The notes: generated from the sequence alone by a model not told the origin. A DNA stretch of 64,000 bases from an uncultured Muribaculaceae bacterium (GCA_910584055.1 CAJTZS010000012.1:1-64000); one strand, 5' to 3'; positions 1 through 8,300 are shown, counted from the first letter of the stretch. A program made the numbers and translations.

Positions 1-55
1 GAGCAAAGGACTGAAAATCCTTGTGTCCCCGGTTCGATTCCTGGTGGCACCACCA
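1..55 (+). tRNA. tRNA-Phe (GAA), 3' part; ICE attachment site
   Basis: The window opens inside a tRNA. The anticodon stem AAGGA/TCCTT encloses the loop CTGAAAA (anticodon GAA, phenylalanine). The T-loop TTCGATT follows, then the acceptor strand TGGCACC (45-51), discriminator A and an encoded CCA (53-55). The 5' acceptor and D-arm are cut off by the window edge. An integrase gene starts about 220 bp downstream in the same direction, the usual arrangement for an ICE inserted at a tRNA 3' end. The exact att core cannot be set without the other junction. Confidence 0.93.
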
Positions 56-63
56 GAAACCAA

Positions 64-108
64 AACGCTCAGAATTAGCAAGTTAGCAAGTTCTGAGCGT
101 TAGTTTTT
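64..108 (+). terminator. Rho-independent terminator after tRNA-Phe
   Basis: A perfect 11-bp inverted repeat, AACGCTCAGAA (64-74) and TTCTGAGCGTT (91-101), is followed by a TTTTT tract at 104-108. It would end tRNA transcription before the element. The loop holds a short duplication (AGCAAGTT-like). Confidence 0.8.
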
Positions 109-190
109 ATTGCAAAACACCCCCTTGTCAGGGTTAAAAAAAAGACCCGACAGGTTGCAAATGGTAGGTAAAAGTAGCATCAAGTCGCAA

Positions 191-225
191 AAAAAGTACA
201 ACAAAAGTACAACAAAAAGTACAAC
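191..225 (+). repeat. Three direct repeats AAAAGTACAAC, candidate integrase arm sites
   Basis: Three back-to-back copies of (A)AAAAGTACAAC occupy 191-202, 203-213 and 214-225, between the tRNA end and the integrase start. Direct repeats in this position are typical arm-type binding sites for tyrosine integrases. The repeat is seen directly and the binding role is inferred. A short ORF across this stretch is low-complexity and is not called. Confidence 0.5.
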
Positions 226-273
226 AAAAAATGTTGCGATTGCCTCCGAAAGCACTCCGGGCATTTTAAGCCC

Positions 274-1602
274 ATGGCAAAAATCACATTAACACTGGAC
301 TCTCGTCCAAAGAAAGATGGCTCTCGTGCAGTCATTCTTGCGTTTACCCACAAGCGTTATCGCAAGCAGTCTAAAATCGGTATTTGTCTCCTTCCCGAAC
401 AGTGGGATGAAGGAACCGGCAAGATTACCCCTAAGCATCCCCAACACAAAACTCTTAATCTTAAATTAAAAAGCATTATTGCATCGGTAGAAGCAGTAAT
501 GGCTCGTTATGTAGGTTGGGATGTTGATGGAGATGTGATCTATGCTGAGATTGAGCAAACAATTTTTCCCAATAAGGTAGAGCAGAAAAAGATTGCCGAA
601 GCTAAGGCTGCGGAAGAAGATGCAAAGACAATCGCAAAGGAAAAGTCTTTGACTGAAGTATTCAAACGTGTAACCTTATTGAAGAAGCCTTCAACCCGGC
701 TGACCTACGAGCGCACTCAGAAACACGTTGAAGTTTTCGTGAGCGAGGGTCACAGTAATGTGCTAGACGAAATTAACAAGGCTTGGCTTACGGAATTTGA
801 CAACTACCTTGTTAGGACTAATCCATCTCCTAATGCTCGTGCTCTGCACATCCGAAACTTACGGGCTGTGTTCAATTTCGCTATCGATGAGGAACTGACG
901 ACAAACTATCCTTTCCGACGCTTTAAGATCAAGACGGTAAAGACTGCCAAGCGCAACCTCTCAGTAGCTGAGTTAAGGGAAATTTTCAACCACGAAGTTG
1001 AAGATTGGCAGGTTATATATCGTGATATGTTCAAATTGTCGTTCATGCTCATAGGCATAAACTTTGCAGATTTGCTAAATCTGACTAAAAGCAATATGCA
1101 TAGAGGACGCATAGAGTTCCACCGCCACAAGACGGCTCGTCTGTACTCCATGAAAGTTGAGTCAGAAGCTTTGGAATTGATAAAGAAGTATGCCGGAACT
1201 GACCACCTACTCTTCATAATGGACGGTCGAAAGGATTACATGCAGTTTATCCGCCAGACCAACCACGCGTTAAAGAGCATAGGAACGAAGTCGGTAAAAG
1301 GTCGCGCGCCTCAAGGCGAAGCATTATTCCCTGACATCACGACATATTGGGCGCGTCACACTTGGGCAACAATCGCTCGCTCAATCGGAATATCGGTCGA
1401 TGATATTGCGCTCTCACTCGGGCATGGTGACGGACACGACCTTACTCATATCTACATAGAAGACGATTTACGCAAGGTAGATGAAGCCAACCGTAAAGTC
1501 CTCGATTGGGTTCTCTATGGCAAGAAGGACGGTGTTGTAGTTGATCCGGCTTTCAAGAACACAGAAAAGCCTAAGCGTGGACGTCCTCGTAGGATTTCCT
1601 AA
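274..1602 (+). CDS. Tyrosine site-specific integrase of the ICE
   Basis: This 442-aa protein would catalyse integration and excision at tRNA-Phe. It has an N-terminal arm-binding/SAM-like part (about 1-220) and a C-terminal catalytic domain. R361-H362 in the ARHTW motif, H384 in LGHG and the nucleophile Y394 are visible. The usual box-I arginine is not evident: the place where GLRxSEL is expected reads GINFADL, as in IntDOT-type Bacteroidetes integrases. The C terminus is basic (KPKRGRPRR). The start at 274 is the first ATG in frame and gives the family's normal N-terminus. It lies next to the tRNA and direct repeats, and a strong terminator follows it. Confidence 0.93.
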   Translation: MAKITLTLDSRPKKDGSRAVILAFTHKRYRKQSKIGICLLPEQWDEGTGKITPKHPQHKTLNLKLKSIIASVEAVMARYVGWDVDGDVIYAEIEQTIFPNKVEQKKIAEAKAAEEDAKTIAKEKSLTEVFKRVTLLKKPSTRLTYERTQKHVEVFVSEGHSNVLDEINKAWLTEFDNYLVRTNPSPNARALHIRNLRAVFNFAIDEELTTNYPFRRFKIKTVKTAKRNLSVAELREIFNHEVEDWQVIYRDMFKLSFMLIGINFADLLNLTKSNMHRGRIEFHRHKTARLYSMKVESEALELIKKYAGTDHLLFIMDGRKDYMQFIRQTNHALKSIGTKSVKGRAPQGEALFPDITTYWARHTWATIARSIGISVDDIALSLGHGDGHDLTHIYIEDDLRKVDEANRKVLDWVLYGKKDGVVVDPAFKNTEKPKRGRPRRIS

Positions 1603-1705
1603 TTCATAACCGGACAGAAGATGTATCGACACTTCGTTTCTAATCACACCTATACAGCGTCAAAATAAACTTACATAAGGGAACAGACCCAATTTCACCC
1701 TATTG

Positions 1706-1742
1706 AGCCGTGTCGGGCATTTGTCCGGCATGGCTTTTTTTT
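1706..1742 (+). terminator. Rho-independent terminator of the integrase gene
   Basis: The stem AGCCGTGTCGG (1706-1716) and CCGGCATGGCT (1725-1735), paired with two G-U pairs, is followed by an eight-T tract (1735-1742). It lies about 100 bp after the integrase stop codon on the same strand. Confidence 0.8.
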
Positions 1743-2632
1743 ACTCCAAGAGGTCAAAATAATTGTCTGACCTGACCAAAAAGGACTCCAAGAAGCTTAA
1801 ATGTCAACTTGACAGCATTCTTGACAAGACGCAGTGCGAGCTTGATTGTCAGCTTGACTATTTTGGCGGCAACCCATATCAATATAAGAAATGGCGAGAG
1901 TATCAAAAATATGACGATATTATAAGGGATAAACATAATCAGGTGTGTTAAATACTGATGGTTTCAAGGTCTTTTCTGTTAGTAAAGATAATAAAAAATC
2001 TTGACATATGCAAGTTTTAACACCCTTATTTTTAGGATATTAACCTATATTTTCAAGTATCAAAAGCTCAATGTTACCAAGTATCCAAAGTGCTATTTTT
2101 CTGGGTACTTGACTATCTTGATATTCAATGTTCCTTCTACTTCAAGCCAACGGCTATTCTTTCCCAAGAACTCAGGAATTTCAGTTATACTAACTGAAAT
2201 TTCCATAGCCATAGGGCTGCGAAGACTCTTCTTCCGAGGTTATTTGGTATATAGATATTGGAGACACATTGACCGAATGTTCCAAGAAAACGAGGTGAAA
2301 TTATCGGGTGTCCTGATGATTTCGGTAGCCAATAGCCAGGGACACTGATGTTCCGGAAACTCCGACTATTCGGATTGTGGGTCATATAATCTGACCTTCT
2401 GAGATACTCAGAAACTTGGGTTGCTCGGTATCTCGGTTGCTCAAAACCAGAGATGCTTGGTTAAGCTAACCAATTTTCCGAGAGTTTATAAGACTTAAAT
2501 ATTGGGGTTGCCCGGTATTTCGGTTACTTTATCCAGCGAAGTCCGGTCAGCCAATCCTATTATCCAAGAGTCCTAAAGACCGGGATATTCCGATAACGGG
2601 GTCATTGAAACCGAATGTCCGAGAAATTTTGT
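1743..2632. other. Non-coding stretch with degenerate repeats before the mobilisation genes
   Basis: No convincing gene is seen. At 1754-1951 both strands are open: a charged 62-aa frame starting with TTG on plus and a hydrophobic, lysine-rich 60-aa frame on minus. Neither can be preferred. From about 2050 the sequence is rich in recurrent words such as GGTATCTCGGTT. A 26-bp imperfect repeat occurs at about 2417-2442 and 2504-2529 (core GGTATYTCGGTT at 2427-2438 and 2514-2525), and the same core lies inverted at 5007-5018. The position next to the relaxosome genes suggests oriT or decayed iterons. Confidence 0.5.
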
Positions 2633-2674
2633 GTTGTGCATTTCTTCGCGGAGCACCTGACGGTGCTAACTTCG
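2633..2674 (+). promoter_or_regulatory. Promoter cassette GTTGTGCATTTC-N22-TAACTTCG
   Basis: GTTGTGCATTTC (2633-2644) is followed 34 nt from its start by TAACTTCG (2667-2674), a one-mismatch match to the Bacteroides -7 box TAnnTTTG. The same 12-mer with the same 34-nt offset precedes TAATTTTG at 5071-5112 and 58193-58234. A small inverted repeat AGCACC/GGTGCT (2652-2667) overlaps the spacer and could be an operator. It would drive the mobilisation genes. Confidence 0.55.
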
Positions 2675-2724
2675 GTGTGAAAAAGGCTCAGGAGGACATC
2701 GAACTGCGTTGCAGGTTTTGTCAA

Positions 2725-2760
2725 GCAAGTTGTACTTTTGTCATTACAAAAGTGACTTGC
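2725..2760 (+). promoter_or_regulatory. Strong hairpin in the mob leader; candidate oriT or regulatory stem-loop
   Basis: GCAAGT (2725-2730) and CTTTTGT (2735-2741) pair with ACAAAAG (2746-2752) and ACTTGC (2755-2760) around a four-base loop. The outer words GCAGG (2711-2715) and CCTGC (2765-2769) could extend it. It lies between the promoter cassette and the MobC-like start. TACTTTTG (2733-2740) inside it also matches a -7 box, so a second promoter is possible. Confidence 0.45.
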
Positions 2761-2847
2761 CGACCCTGCGTGTCGGGGCGATTCCATCGCTGTTTCGCCT
2801 TGCGAAAGAGTATCCGGGAGCCTTGCAAACCCAAATATCTCAGTCAT

Positions 2848-3228
2848 ATGAACCCAAGAACCAAGTATTTTCAGTTAAGGCTCACACAGGAGGAGTACGA
2901 TTTCCTCAAAGAAAAATCTAAGGACTATTCGTCTGTAAGTCACTACATTCGCTCCGCTATTAAGGAATATTCCGACATCAACGCGAAACAAAAGCTCCAG
3001 TTACTCAACGACCTCGGTTTGTTTTACCGGAAGTTTCAGGATGAATTGTCCTGGGCCGGTGGAAACCTGAATCAATCGGTCAAGAGAGCCAACGAGCTCT
3101 CGGTTGCCGGGTTGCTCTCGGCAACCTATATATCGGAAGTCCTGAAGCCTTCTATAGACAGCACTCGGAAGACCTTGGAATCCATAAAACGGGAACTCCT
3201 AAACGTCACGAAAAAAGCTATCAAGTGA
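2848..3228 (+). CDS. MobC-like relaxosome accessory protein
   Basis: This 126-aa basic protein resembles MobC-type mobilisation proteins, which bind near oriT and help the relaxase nick. The N-terminus (MNPRTKYFQLRLTQEEY) looks like a ribbon-helix-helix strand and first helix. The middle holds the family-like stretch AGGNLNQSVKRANEL, and the rest is helical. I chose ATG 2848 because the frame upstream (open from 2605) runs through the hairpins and promoter-like sequence and is compositionally unlike coding DNA. The relaxase follows after 185 bp. Confidence 0.75.
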   Translation: MNPRTKYFQLRLTQEEYDFLKEKSKDYSSVSHYIRSAIKEYSDINAKQKLQLLNDLGLFYRKFQDELSWAGGNLNQSVKRANELSVAGLLSATYISEVLKPSIDSTRKTLESIKRELLNVTKKAIK

Positions 3229-3413
3229 TCCAGGTATCCCGCTTTCGGAATAACTTGGTTTATCTATCTCCAATATTTTGATAACTCAGTTAAGAACATC
3301 CATCAACTCAGAGTCCCCGGTCAGAGCAACCGAAGTATCTTGGTTTATCCAACCGAAGTGTATTGATTTGTCTGACCGATGGCTCCGGGTCAATCAAACC
3401 TACCAACCAAAGT

Positions 3414-4967
3414 ATGATAGCAACCATATTGCCCGGCAGCTCGAACTTCCACGCTGTCGGTTACAATGAACGGAAAGTCTCGAAAGGTGTAGCCCGGCTT
3501 ATCGAGATCCTGAATTTCGGATTCACCGGGACTCTCGGTCGGCCGACACCCGAAGAACTGAGAGACCATCTCATAAACTATAGTGCAAGCAACGGCAGGA
3601 TAAAGAAAGCCCAGTTCCATGTCGCCATTTCCTGCAAAGGGCATGAGATGACGGAGGAGGAGCTTCTTGATTTCGCACACCAATATCTGAAAGAGATGGG
3701 ATATATGGAACCCGGTCAACCGATACTTGTCTATTCACATTATGACACCGAGAATACTCACTTGCATATAGTAACATCACGTATTGATCCTAATGGAAAG
3801 AAGATAGACCATAACAATGAACGCCGGCGTTCTCAGGAGGCGATAGCCAAAATCCTCGGTCAAGATAATAAGAATCAAGTCAAGATAGATTTCGAGAAAG
3901 CCACGCAATACACATTCAATTCATTCGCCCAGTTCAAGGCGGTTATGTCCACAATGGGATATGAGGTGTATCAGAAAGATGACACCGCTTTTATCAAGAA
4001 AGGAGGCAAAGTCAGGATGAAAGTTCCGCTTGCGGATTTCAATGACCTATATAAATATGGAGCGACTGACCGTGCAAGGGCGCGGCAGCTTCGCTCTATC
4101 CTTAAAAAATACCGTGACACCTGCGCTGACAAGGAGGAACTGAAGAAAGAGATGAAAGCCAAGTTCGGTGTCGATATAATTTTCTTCGGCAAAAAGGACA
4201 AGCCGTATGGGTACATCCTTGTTGACCACTCGACTAAATCCGTCTTTCATGGAGCGAGGGTACTCGCAGTAGATGAGCTTATTGATTTCTCAACGCCACA
4301 GGAACGTTTCGACCGCATAGAGGCTTTCATTGACAATCTCTTTACTATCAATCCCAAGATTACTCAGGGAGAAATCTTCGACAAGCTGCGCCGTCAGGGT
4401 GCATATATAAAGAAAGGTGTGATATACTTCAACGGCCAGACAAGACCGTTGAAACAGTTTATGGTGGACGCCCTTGAAAGGAACAACCGCATTGAGTGGG
4501 TCGAGAAATTCCACCCTGTGACAGATGCCGAAAGGGATTTGCTATGTAAACTTGGAAAAGGCACACAGTCGGATCTTGTTTCCCTATCCTCAAGCAGGAA
4601 CAGTGACTATGCCAACTCTCTTTCGAGATTACAGGATATATTCAATGACCCCAACATTTCTGATGTCAGGACGGGAATCCGCAATGATGGATTCATCATC
4701 AAGACCGATGGGGATAATACGTTCGCCATTGATTTCCAGAGGCACGTCATCATCAACCTCACGGACGAAGGCTTTGACCTGTCCCGTCTGCAACGTCAGC
4801 CACAATCTCAAAAGACAAAGAAACAGCAGAAGCAAAAGCAATCCCCATTGCCGGGAATACGCAAGCTGCGTGATGCAGGTGCCGGTCATGGTGAAAACCG
4901 TGAGTGGGAGGTCGGCTACAAGGGCAACTATGACAGGATTGATGACGCTTCATCATTGAAACGATAA
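3414..4967 (+). CDS. Relaxase/mobilisation nuclease (MOBP-like, three-histidine motif)
   Basis: This 517-aa protein would nick oriT and pilot the transferred strand. The N-terminal relaxase domain (about 1-160) shows a possible catalytic Tyr17 (HAVGYN) and the metal-binding motif HYDTENTHLH with H109, H116 and H118. The C-terminal part is less conserved and ends in a Gln/Lys-rich linker and a charged tail. ATG 3414 is preferred over the open TTG at 3363 because relaxases of this group begin close to MIA(K)I. It follows the MobC-like gene, and the ParA-like gene of the tra operon comes next. Confidence 0.88.
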   Translation: MIATILPGSSNFHAVGYNERKVSKGVARLIEILNFGFTGTLGRPTPEELRDHLINYSASNGRIKKAQFHVAISCKGHEMTEEELLDFAHQYLKEMGYMEPGQPILVYSHYDTENTHLHIVTSRIDPNGKKIDHNNERRRSQEAIAKILGQDNKNQVKIDFEKATQYTFNSFAQFKAVMSTMGYEVYQKDDTAFIKKGGKVRMKVPLADFNDLYKYGATDRARARQLRSILKKYRDTCADKEELKKEMKAKFGVDIIFFGKKDKPYGYILVDHSTKSVFHGARVLAVDELIDFSTPQERFDRIEAFIDNLFTINPKITQGEIFDKLRRQGAYIKKGVIYFNGQTRPLKQFMVDALERNNRIEWVEKFHPVTDAERDLLCKLGKGTQSDLVSLSSSRNSDYANSLSRLQDIFNDPNISDVRTGIRNDGFIIKTDGDNTFAIDFQRHVIINLTDEGFDLSRLQRQPQSQKTKKQQKQKQSPLPGIRKLRDAGAGHGENREWEVGYKGNYDRIDDASSLKR

Positions 4968-5070
4968 CGTCAGGAACTTTTTATCGTCACTATTTCGGGT
5001 ATGACAAACCGAAATACCTCAGATATTTATACCATGAAACCCCGGTTTAACCAACCGAGGTGAAATAAGT

Positions 5071-5112
5071 GTTGTGCATTTCGGTTCATGGGTCGTGCCT
5101 TTGATAATTTTG
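5071..5112 (+). promoter_or_regulatory. Promoter of the tra operon (GTTGTGCATTTC-N22-TAATTTTG)
   Basis: GTTGTGCATTTC (5071-5082) and a perfect -7 box TAATTTTG (5105-5112) lie just before the ParA-like gene. The predicted start site is about 25 nt before ATG 5142, which rules out the longer frame starting at 5088. The inverted core AACCGAAATACC (5007-5018) lies just upstream. Confidence 0.65.
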
Positions 5113-5141
5113 CAAAGGATTTTCAAAAACAGAGTATAATA

Positions 5142-6059
5142 ATGATGCAGACACCGGTCATAGTGACTTTCGCCAACCAGAAAGGGGGCGTCGGAAAGAC
5201 GACGCTCTGCGTCACCTTTGCCAACTATCTTGTGACAAAGGGTGTCCGTGTCGTTATTGTAGACTGTGACTTCCAACACTCGATCCTCAAATGCCGTAGA
5301 AGCGACCTCCGTAAGTATGGAATTGGCACCGTTCCCTACGATGTCATTGAGAAAGAAGCTACAGACCGTGATGAGATGACCAGACTTATGGAGACCCTTC
5401 ACAATGAGCCGAGCATTGAGGTGGCTCTTGTGGATTCTCCCGGAAGCCTGAAAGCACCCGGACTTGTGCCTCTTTTCGTAAACTCCGACATTATTGTTAT
5501 TCCATTCCATTATGACCTCGTTACCGTTCCGTCCACCGCGAGTTTCATAATGTTTCTTGACAGATTGAGACAGGCAATGGCCGGGGGCATGAAGTCAAGG
5601 CTTTTCATGATACCGAACATGAGTGACGGACGTGTTGGCAAAAGAGCCGAACTTCTTATCTGGGAGAAGTCGAGGGAGACATTCTCGACATACGGTGAAG
5701 TGACTCCTAAATTATCCAAGAGAGCCGACATGGAGCGTTTCAGCACCATCGCCGCACTTGATATGCAGACAGAGATAGTGAGACCGGTGTATGACAAGAT
5801 CTATTATGCTATGTTTGACACTCTCGATCCGCTAAGGCAACATTCCCTCAGAGGCATACAGCTTGTGGAGAATCTGGAGCCTAAGAAAAAGAAGCCCAAG
5901 ATAGACAAGCCTCCTGAAGAGAAAGAAGAATCAAAGGAAGAAACAACTGTAACTACAGACAATTCGGAAACTGAAGTTTCTCAAAATTCTACCGAGAATA
6001 TTGAAGAAACCAATCCAACCGAACCGGCTGAACAAATAGAACCAACCGAAAATAAATAA
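5142..6059 (+). CDS. traA: TraA-like ParA-family ATPase
   Basis: This 305-aa protein begins almost at the deviant Walker A box KGGVGKTT (residues 14-21), followed by a P-loop ParA/MinD fold with DCDFQHS and the VDSPG switch region. In Bacteroides conjugative transposons a ParA-like TraA opens the tra operon; a role in element maintenance or positioning of the transfer machine is inferred. The last 60 residues are a Lys-then-Glu/Thr-rich disordered tail. The start at 5142 (or the adjacent ATG 5145) is set by the promoter box at 5105. The next gene follows after 23 bp. Confidence 0.88.
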   Translation: MMQTPVIVTFANQKGGVGKTTLCVTFANYLVTKGVRVVIVDCDFQHSILKCRRSDLRKYGIGTVPYDVIEKEATDRDEMTRLMETLHNEPSIEVALVDSPGSLKAPGLVPLFVNSDIIVIPFHYDLVTVPSTASFIMFLDRLRQAMAGGMKSRLFMIPNMSDGRVGKRAELLIWEKSRETFSTYGEVTPKLSKRADMERFSTIAALDMQTEIVRPVYDKIYYAMFDTLDPLRQHSLRGIQLVENLEPKKKKPKIDKPPEEKEESKEETTVTTDNSETEVSQNSTENIEETNPTEPAEQIEPTENK

Positions 6060-6082
6060 CCATCCAACTGCAATTGTCATAA

Positions 6083-6553
6083 ATGAAAAAAGAAATTCCT
6101 GAAATAGATTCTCTGCTCGAAGGCATCAATGACCCCGATGCAGAGTTGAATCCTACATCTCCCATTGAGAAAGAACCGTCTAAAGAGGATATGCAGCATG
6201 AGGACAATCCCCCGATTGAATCTCAGATTGAAATCCCATCAGATCCTTTGCCTGAATCTACCGAAGCAAACAACTATGCCCAACCTGTTGCGGTGGAAAG
6301 CACCGAAAAGTATTGGAATGACTTTATGGGCTTCCTTTCTTCCTCTGGCCAGCGTATTGAGAAAGATGACCGGCTCGTGTGCAAGCTCGACCGTGACCTT
6401 GCAGACTCGCTTGATGACTGCGACATCGGCAACCGCTGTCGGTCTGACCTTGTGAACGCCATCATAAGGGCTTTCTTCGGAACATTCCTCCCAAGACTCA
6501 TACAATACAAGAGAGAGAAACGATCACTTTTACAGAACTATATCCCCGTATGA
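6083..6553 (+). CDS. Conjugal transfer protein, DUF3408-like (TraB/TraC position)
   Basis: The 156-aa protein has an acidic, proline-rich disordered N-terminal half and a folded C-terminal part (about 75-156, including DRDLADSLDDCDIGNRCRSD) that looks like the small helical DUF3408 domain found after TraA in Bacteroides ICEs. A DNA-binding accessory role is inferred only from family and position. The stop codon lies one base before the next start, so it is translationally linked to the following gene. Confidence 0.6.
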   Translation: MKKEIPEIDSLLEGINDPDAELNPTSPIEKEPSKEDMQHEDNPPIESQIEIPSDPLPESTEANNYAQPVAVESTEKYWNDFMGFLSSSGQRIEKDDRLVCKLDRDLADSLDDCDIGNRCRSDLVNAIIRAFFGTFLPRLIQYKREKRSLLQNYIPV

Positions 6554-6554
6554 T

Positions 6555-7148
6555 ATGAGAAGGAAGATAAGATGGACAGACGATATGATAGAGACATTGG
6601 TGACTCTCTATCCTGTCGAGACCACACCTCATACGGCTTCCGTACTCGGTGTAAGCGAGAAGACTGTAAAGAACAAGGCAAAGGAACTGGGCATCGAGAA
6701 ATATGCCAAGTCCGAGTGGCTTGAACGCGCAGACTACATCCGAAATCATTTCGATACAAAATCATTCTCCGAGTTAGGCAAAGACCTTGGCATCTCCAAG
6801 AACACCGTGAGCCGTATCGCCGGGCAGATCGGACTGCGACGTACCGAGAAGGAGATTTGCAATGTCAAGTCACGAGTGCGTACAGAGCTTGTCAAGCGTG
6901 AGAAGCGGCGCATGATATTCGGTCTGGACCCGATATCCAAAATCAAGGTTGTCACAAACCGTCCCCGTATAAAGCTACGAGCATGGCTGAAAGCCAAAGG
7001 CTATGTCGTGGGAGAAAAGAAGAATGTGATGTATTATCCTGCCGACATAATAAGGTGTCACAATCAGGAGAGCCGTGGCTCTGAATTAGGTCTGCGGTTC
7101 CTGCCACTTCCAATTGAAGATGAATTATTATTAACAACAGCAATCTGA
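6555..7148 (+). CDS. Helix-turn-helix protein of the tra operon
   Basis: The 197-aa protein carries two repeated helix-turn-helix-like segments: about 5-45 (WTDDMIETLVTLYP..ASVLGVSEKTVKNKA) and about 55-95 (ELGKDLGISKNTVSRIAGQIGL). Their spacing recalls Myb/SANT or sigma-region-4-like repeats. The C-terminal part is basic and unassigned. It may regulate the tra operon or act at oriT; the sequence does not decide. It sits between the DUF3408-like gene and a membrane-protein gene with almost no gaps. Confidence 0.6.
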   Translation: MRRKIRWTDDMIETLVTLYPVETTPHTASVLGVSEKTVKNKAKELGIEKYAKSEWLERADYIRNHFDTKSFSELGKDLGISKNTVSRIAGQIGLRRTEKEICNVKSRVRTELVKREKRRMIFGLDPISKIKVVTNRPRIKLRAWLKAKGYVVGEKKNVMYYPADIIRCHNQESRGSELGLRFLPLPIEDELLLTTAI

Positions 7149-7153
7149 TAACA

Positions 7154-7750
7154 ATGTACGGACAAATAATCTCATTTCTATTCGTTATACTCATCATATA
7201 TTATGTCGTGATGATTTTCCTTGACCTCCGGAAAGCAAAGGCAGCCAAAGCTGCCGAACTGGAAAAGAACAGTGAGGAGGAGATCGACATATCGGACGAG
7301 GCAAACACTTTCAAGCCGGTTCTCATTACCCGTGATGATCCTAACAAGACTCCCATCCAGGAAACTACAGAAAATCCCGAAGATTCTTTCGAGGATAAGA
7401 AGAAAATTCCGGAAAAGACAGAAGCCAATGAAATTACGGCCACCGATAAAGAGACGGAGGCAAGCGTAGGTAGTACAACTCCAAATGACACTACCCAATC
7501 GTCTCAAAAAACAATATCTAAGGATAAAGAGCCAACTGAGAAGTCAGATTCTTCAAAAGAGAATGAAGAAAAGGAGGCTCAACAGCCACTTCCTCAAGAC
7601 AAACCCTTCCGTCGGGAGGGCTATCGTGAGGCAGCAATGACCGGATTCCTCGTTGCCGATGATATACTTGATTATGTTGACCGTTTCACCGAGACCGGAA
7701 CCGGTCCACTGGCTCAAGTGATACTCCAATGCCATAGCGCACATTTCTAA
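7154..7750 (+). CDS. Single-pass membrane protein of the tra operon, unknown function
   Basis: The 198-aa protein has one N-terminal transmembrane helix (about 5-24, rich in Ile, Val and Tyr), then about 120 residues of Glu/Lys/Thr/Ser-rich linker with no predicted fold, and a short C-terminal domain (about 150-198, containing ADDILDYVDRF). The layout suggests an inner-membrane anchor that projects a small interaction domain. I do not recognise a named family. A 172-bp gap with repeats separates it from the pilin gene. Confidence 0.6.
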   Translation: MYGQIISFLFVILIIYYVVMIFLDLRKAKAAKAAELEKNSEEEIDISDEANTFKPVLITRDDPNKTPIQETTENPEDSFEDKKKIPEKTEANEITATDKETEASVGSTTPNDTTQSSQKTISKDKEPTEKSDSSKENEEKEAQQPLPQDKPFRREGYREAAMTGFLVADDILDYVDRFTETGTGPLAQVILQCHSAHF

Positions 7751-7850
7751 AATATAGATATTTTTTCACTGACTATATTGAATGTATCTTCCATATTTAT
7801 CTTTCAGTAACCTCAGATCTTAATCCGAATCTCTGAAAGACACACCGATT

Positions 7851-7896
7851 CTTTAGCGACATCTGTTCCTTTAGCGACATCTGTTCCTTTGGCGAT
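7851..7896 (+). repeat. 18-bp tandem repeat upstream of traE
   Basis: CTTTAGCGACATCTGTTC occurs at 7851-7868 and 7869-7886, and a third partial copy runs to 7896. It ends about 26 bp before the TraE start codon, and a small hairpin CTTTCAG/CTGAAAG lies at 7801-7839. The gap is otherwise featureless. Repeats here could bind a regulator or affect translation of the pilin gene. Confidence 0.6.
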
Positions 7897-7922
7897 TTTG
7901 AACCTTCAACATCTATTTCAAA

Positions 7923-8279
7923 ATGCAGAAAATCAAGAACAAATGTCTGCGTGCCGTGTCACGCATCAAAAACTCAGCCTTCGTGCAGAGGGCGACTCTC
8001 GCTATTGTGGCAATCACAGTGGCAACAGGAAACGCTATGGCGGCCAGCAAGGGTGCCGCTGGCTTCACAAAAGCGACCCAGGAGGTAAGCTCCTATCAGA
8101 CACCGGTTTCCAACCTGATGAAAGCGATAGCCGCTGTCATCGTCCTTGTCGGCGCCTTCAACGTCTATTTCAAGATGCAGAACGGTGATCAGGACGTGAA
8201 AAAGACTATCATGCTGACAATTGGCGGCTGTATCGCCTTCATCGCGCTGAGTGAGGCTCTCCCTCTTTTCTTCAACTAA
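7923..8279 (+). CDS. traE: TraE-like conjugal pilin (DUF4134, VirB2-like)
   Basis: This 118-aa protein has a basic N-terminus, a hydrophobic signal segment ending near NAMAA (about residue 41) and two further hydrophobic helices (about 62-82 and 95-115). That is the DUF4134 layout of Bacteroides TraE and corresponds to VirB2 pilin. It would be processed and inserted in the inner membrane before pilus assembly. It is followed immediately by the VirB3-like gene, and an 18-bp tandem repeat lies just upstream. Confidence 0.85.
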   Translation: MQKIKNKCLRAVSRIKNSAFVQRATLAIVAITVATGNAMAASKGAAGFTKATQEVSSYQTPVSNLMKAIAAVIVLVGAFNVYFKMQNGDQDVKKTIMLTIGGCIAFIALSEALPLFFN

Positions 8280-8300
8280 ACCGCACAAAAACAGACTTAC

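Noticed and set aside
110..292. 60-codon frame between tRNA and integrase
   Set aside because: It runs through the AAAAGTACAAC repeats, is Lys/Ser/Thr low-complexity and overlaps the integrase start.
1754..1951. Two opposing short frames (62 aa plus, 60 aa minus)
   Set aside because: Each is the mirror of the other, the plus frame starts with TTG, and nothing decides between them.
2001..2348. 115-codon plus-strand frame
   Set aside because: It lies in repeat-rich DNA with no ribosome-binding sequence and an amino-acid mix unlike a folded protein.
5088..5141. Upstream extension of the ParA-like gene
   Set aside because: The -7 box TAATTTTG lies inside it, so translation must start at 5142 or 5145.
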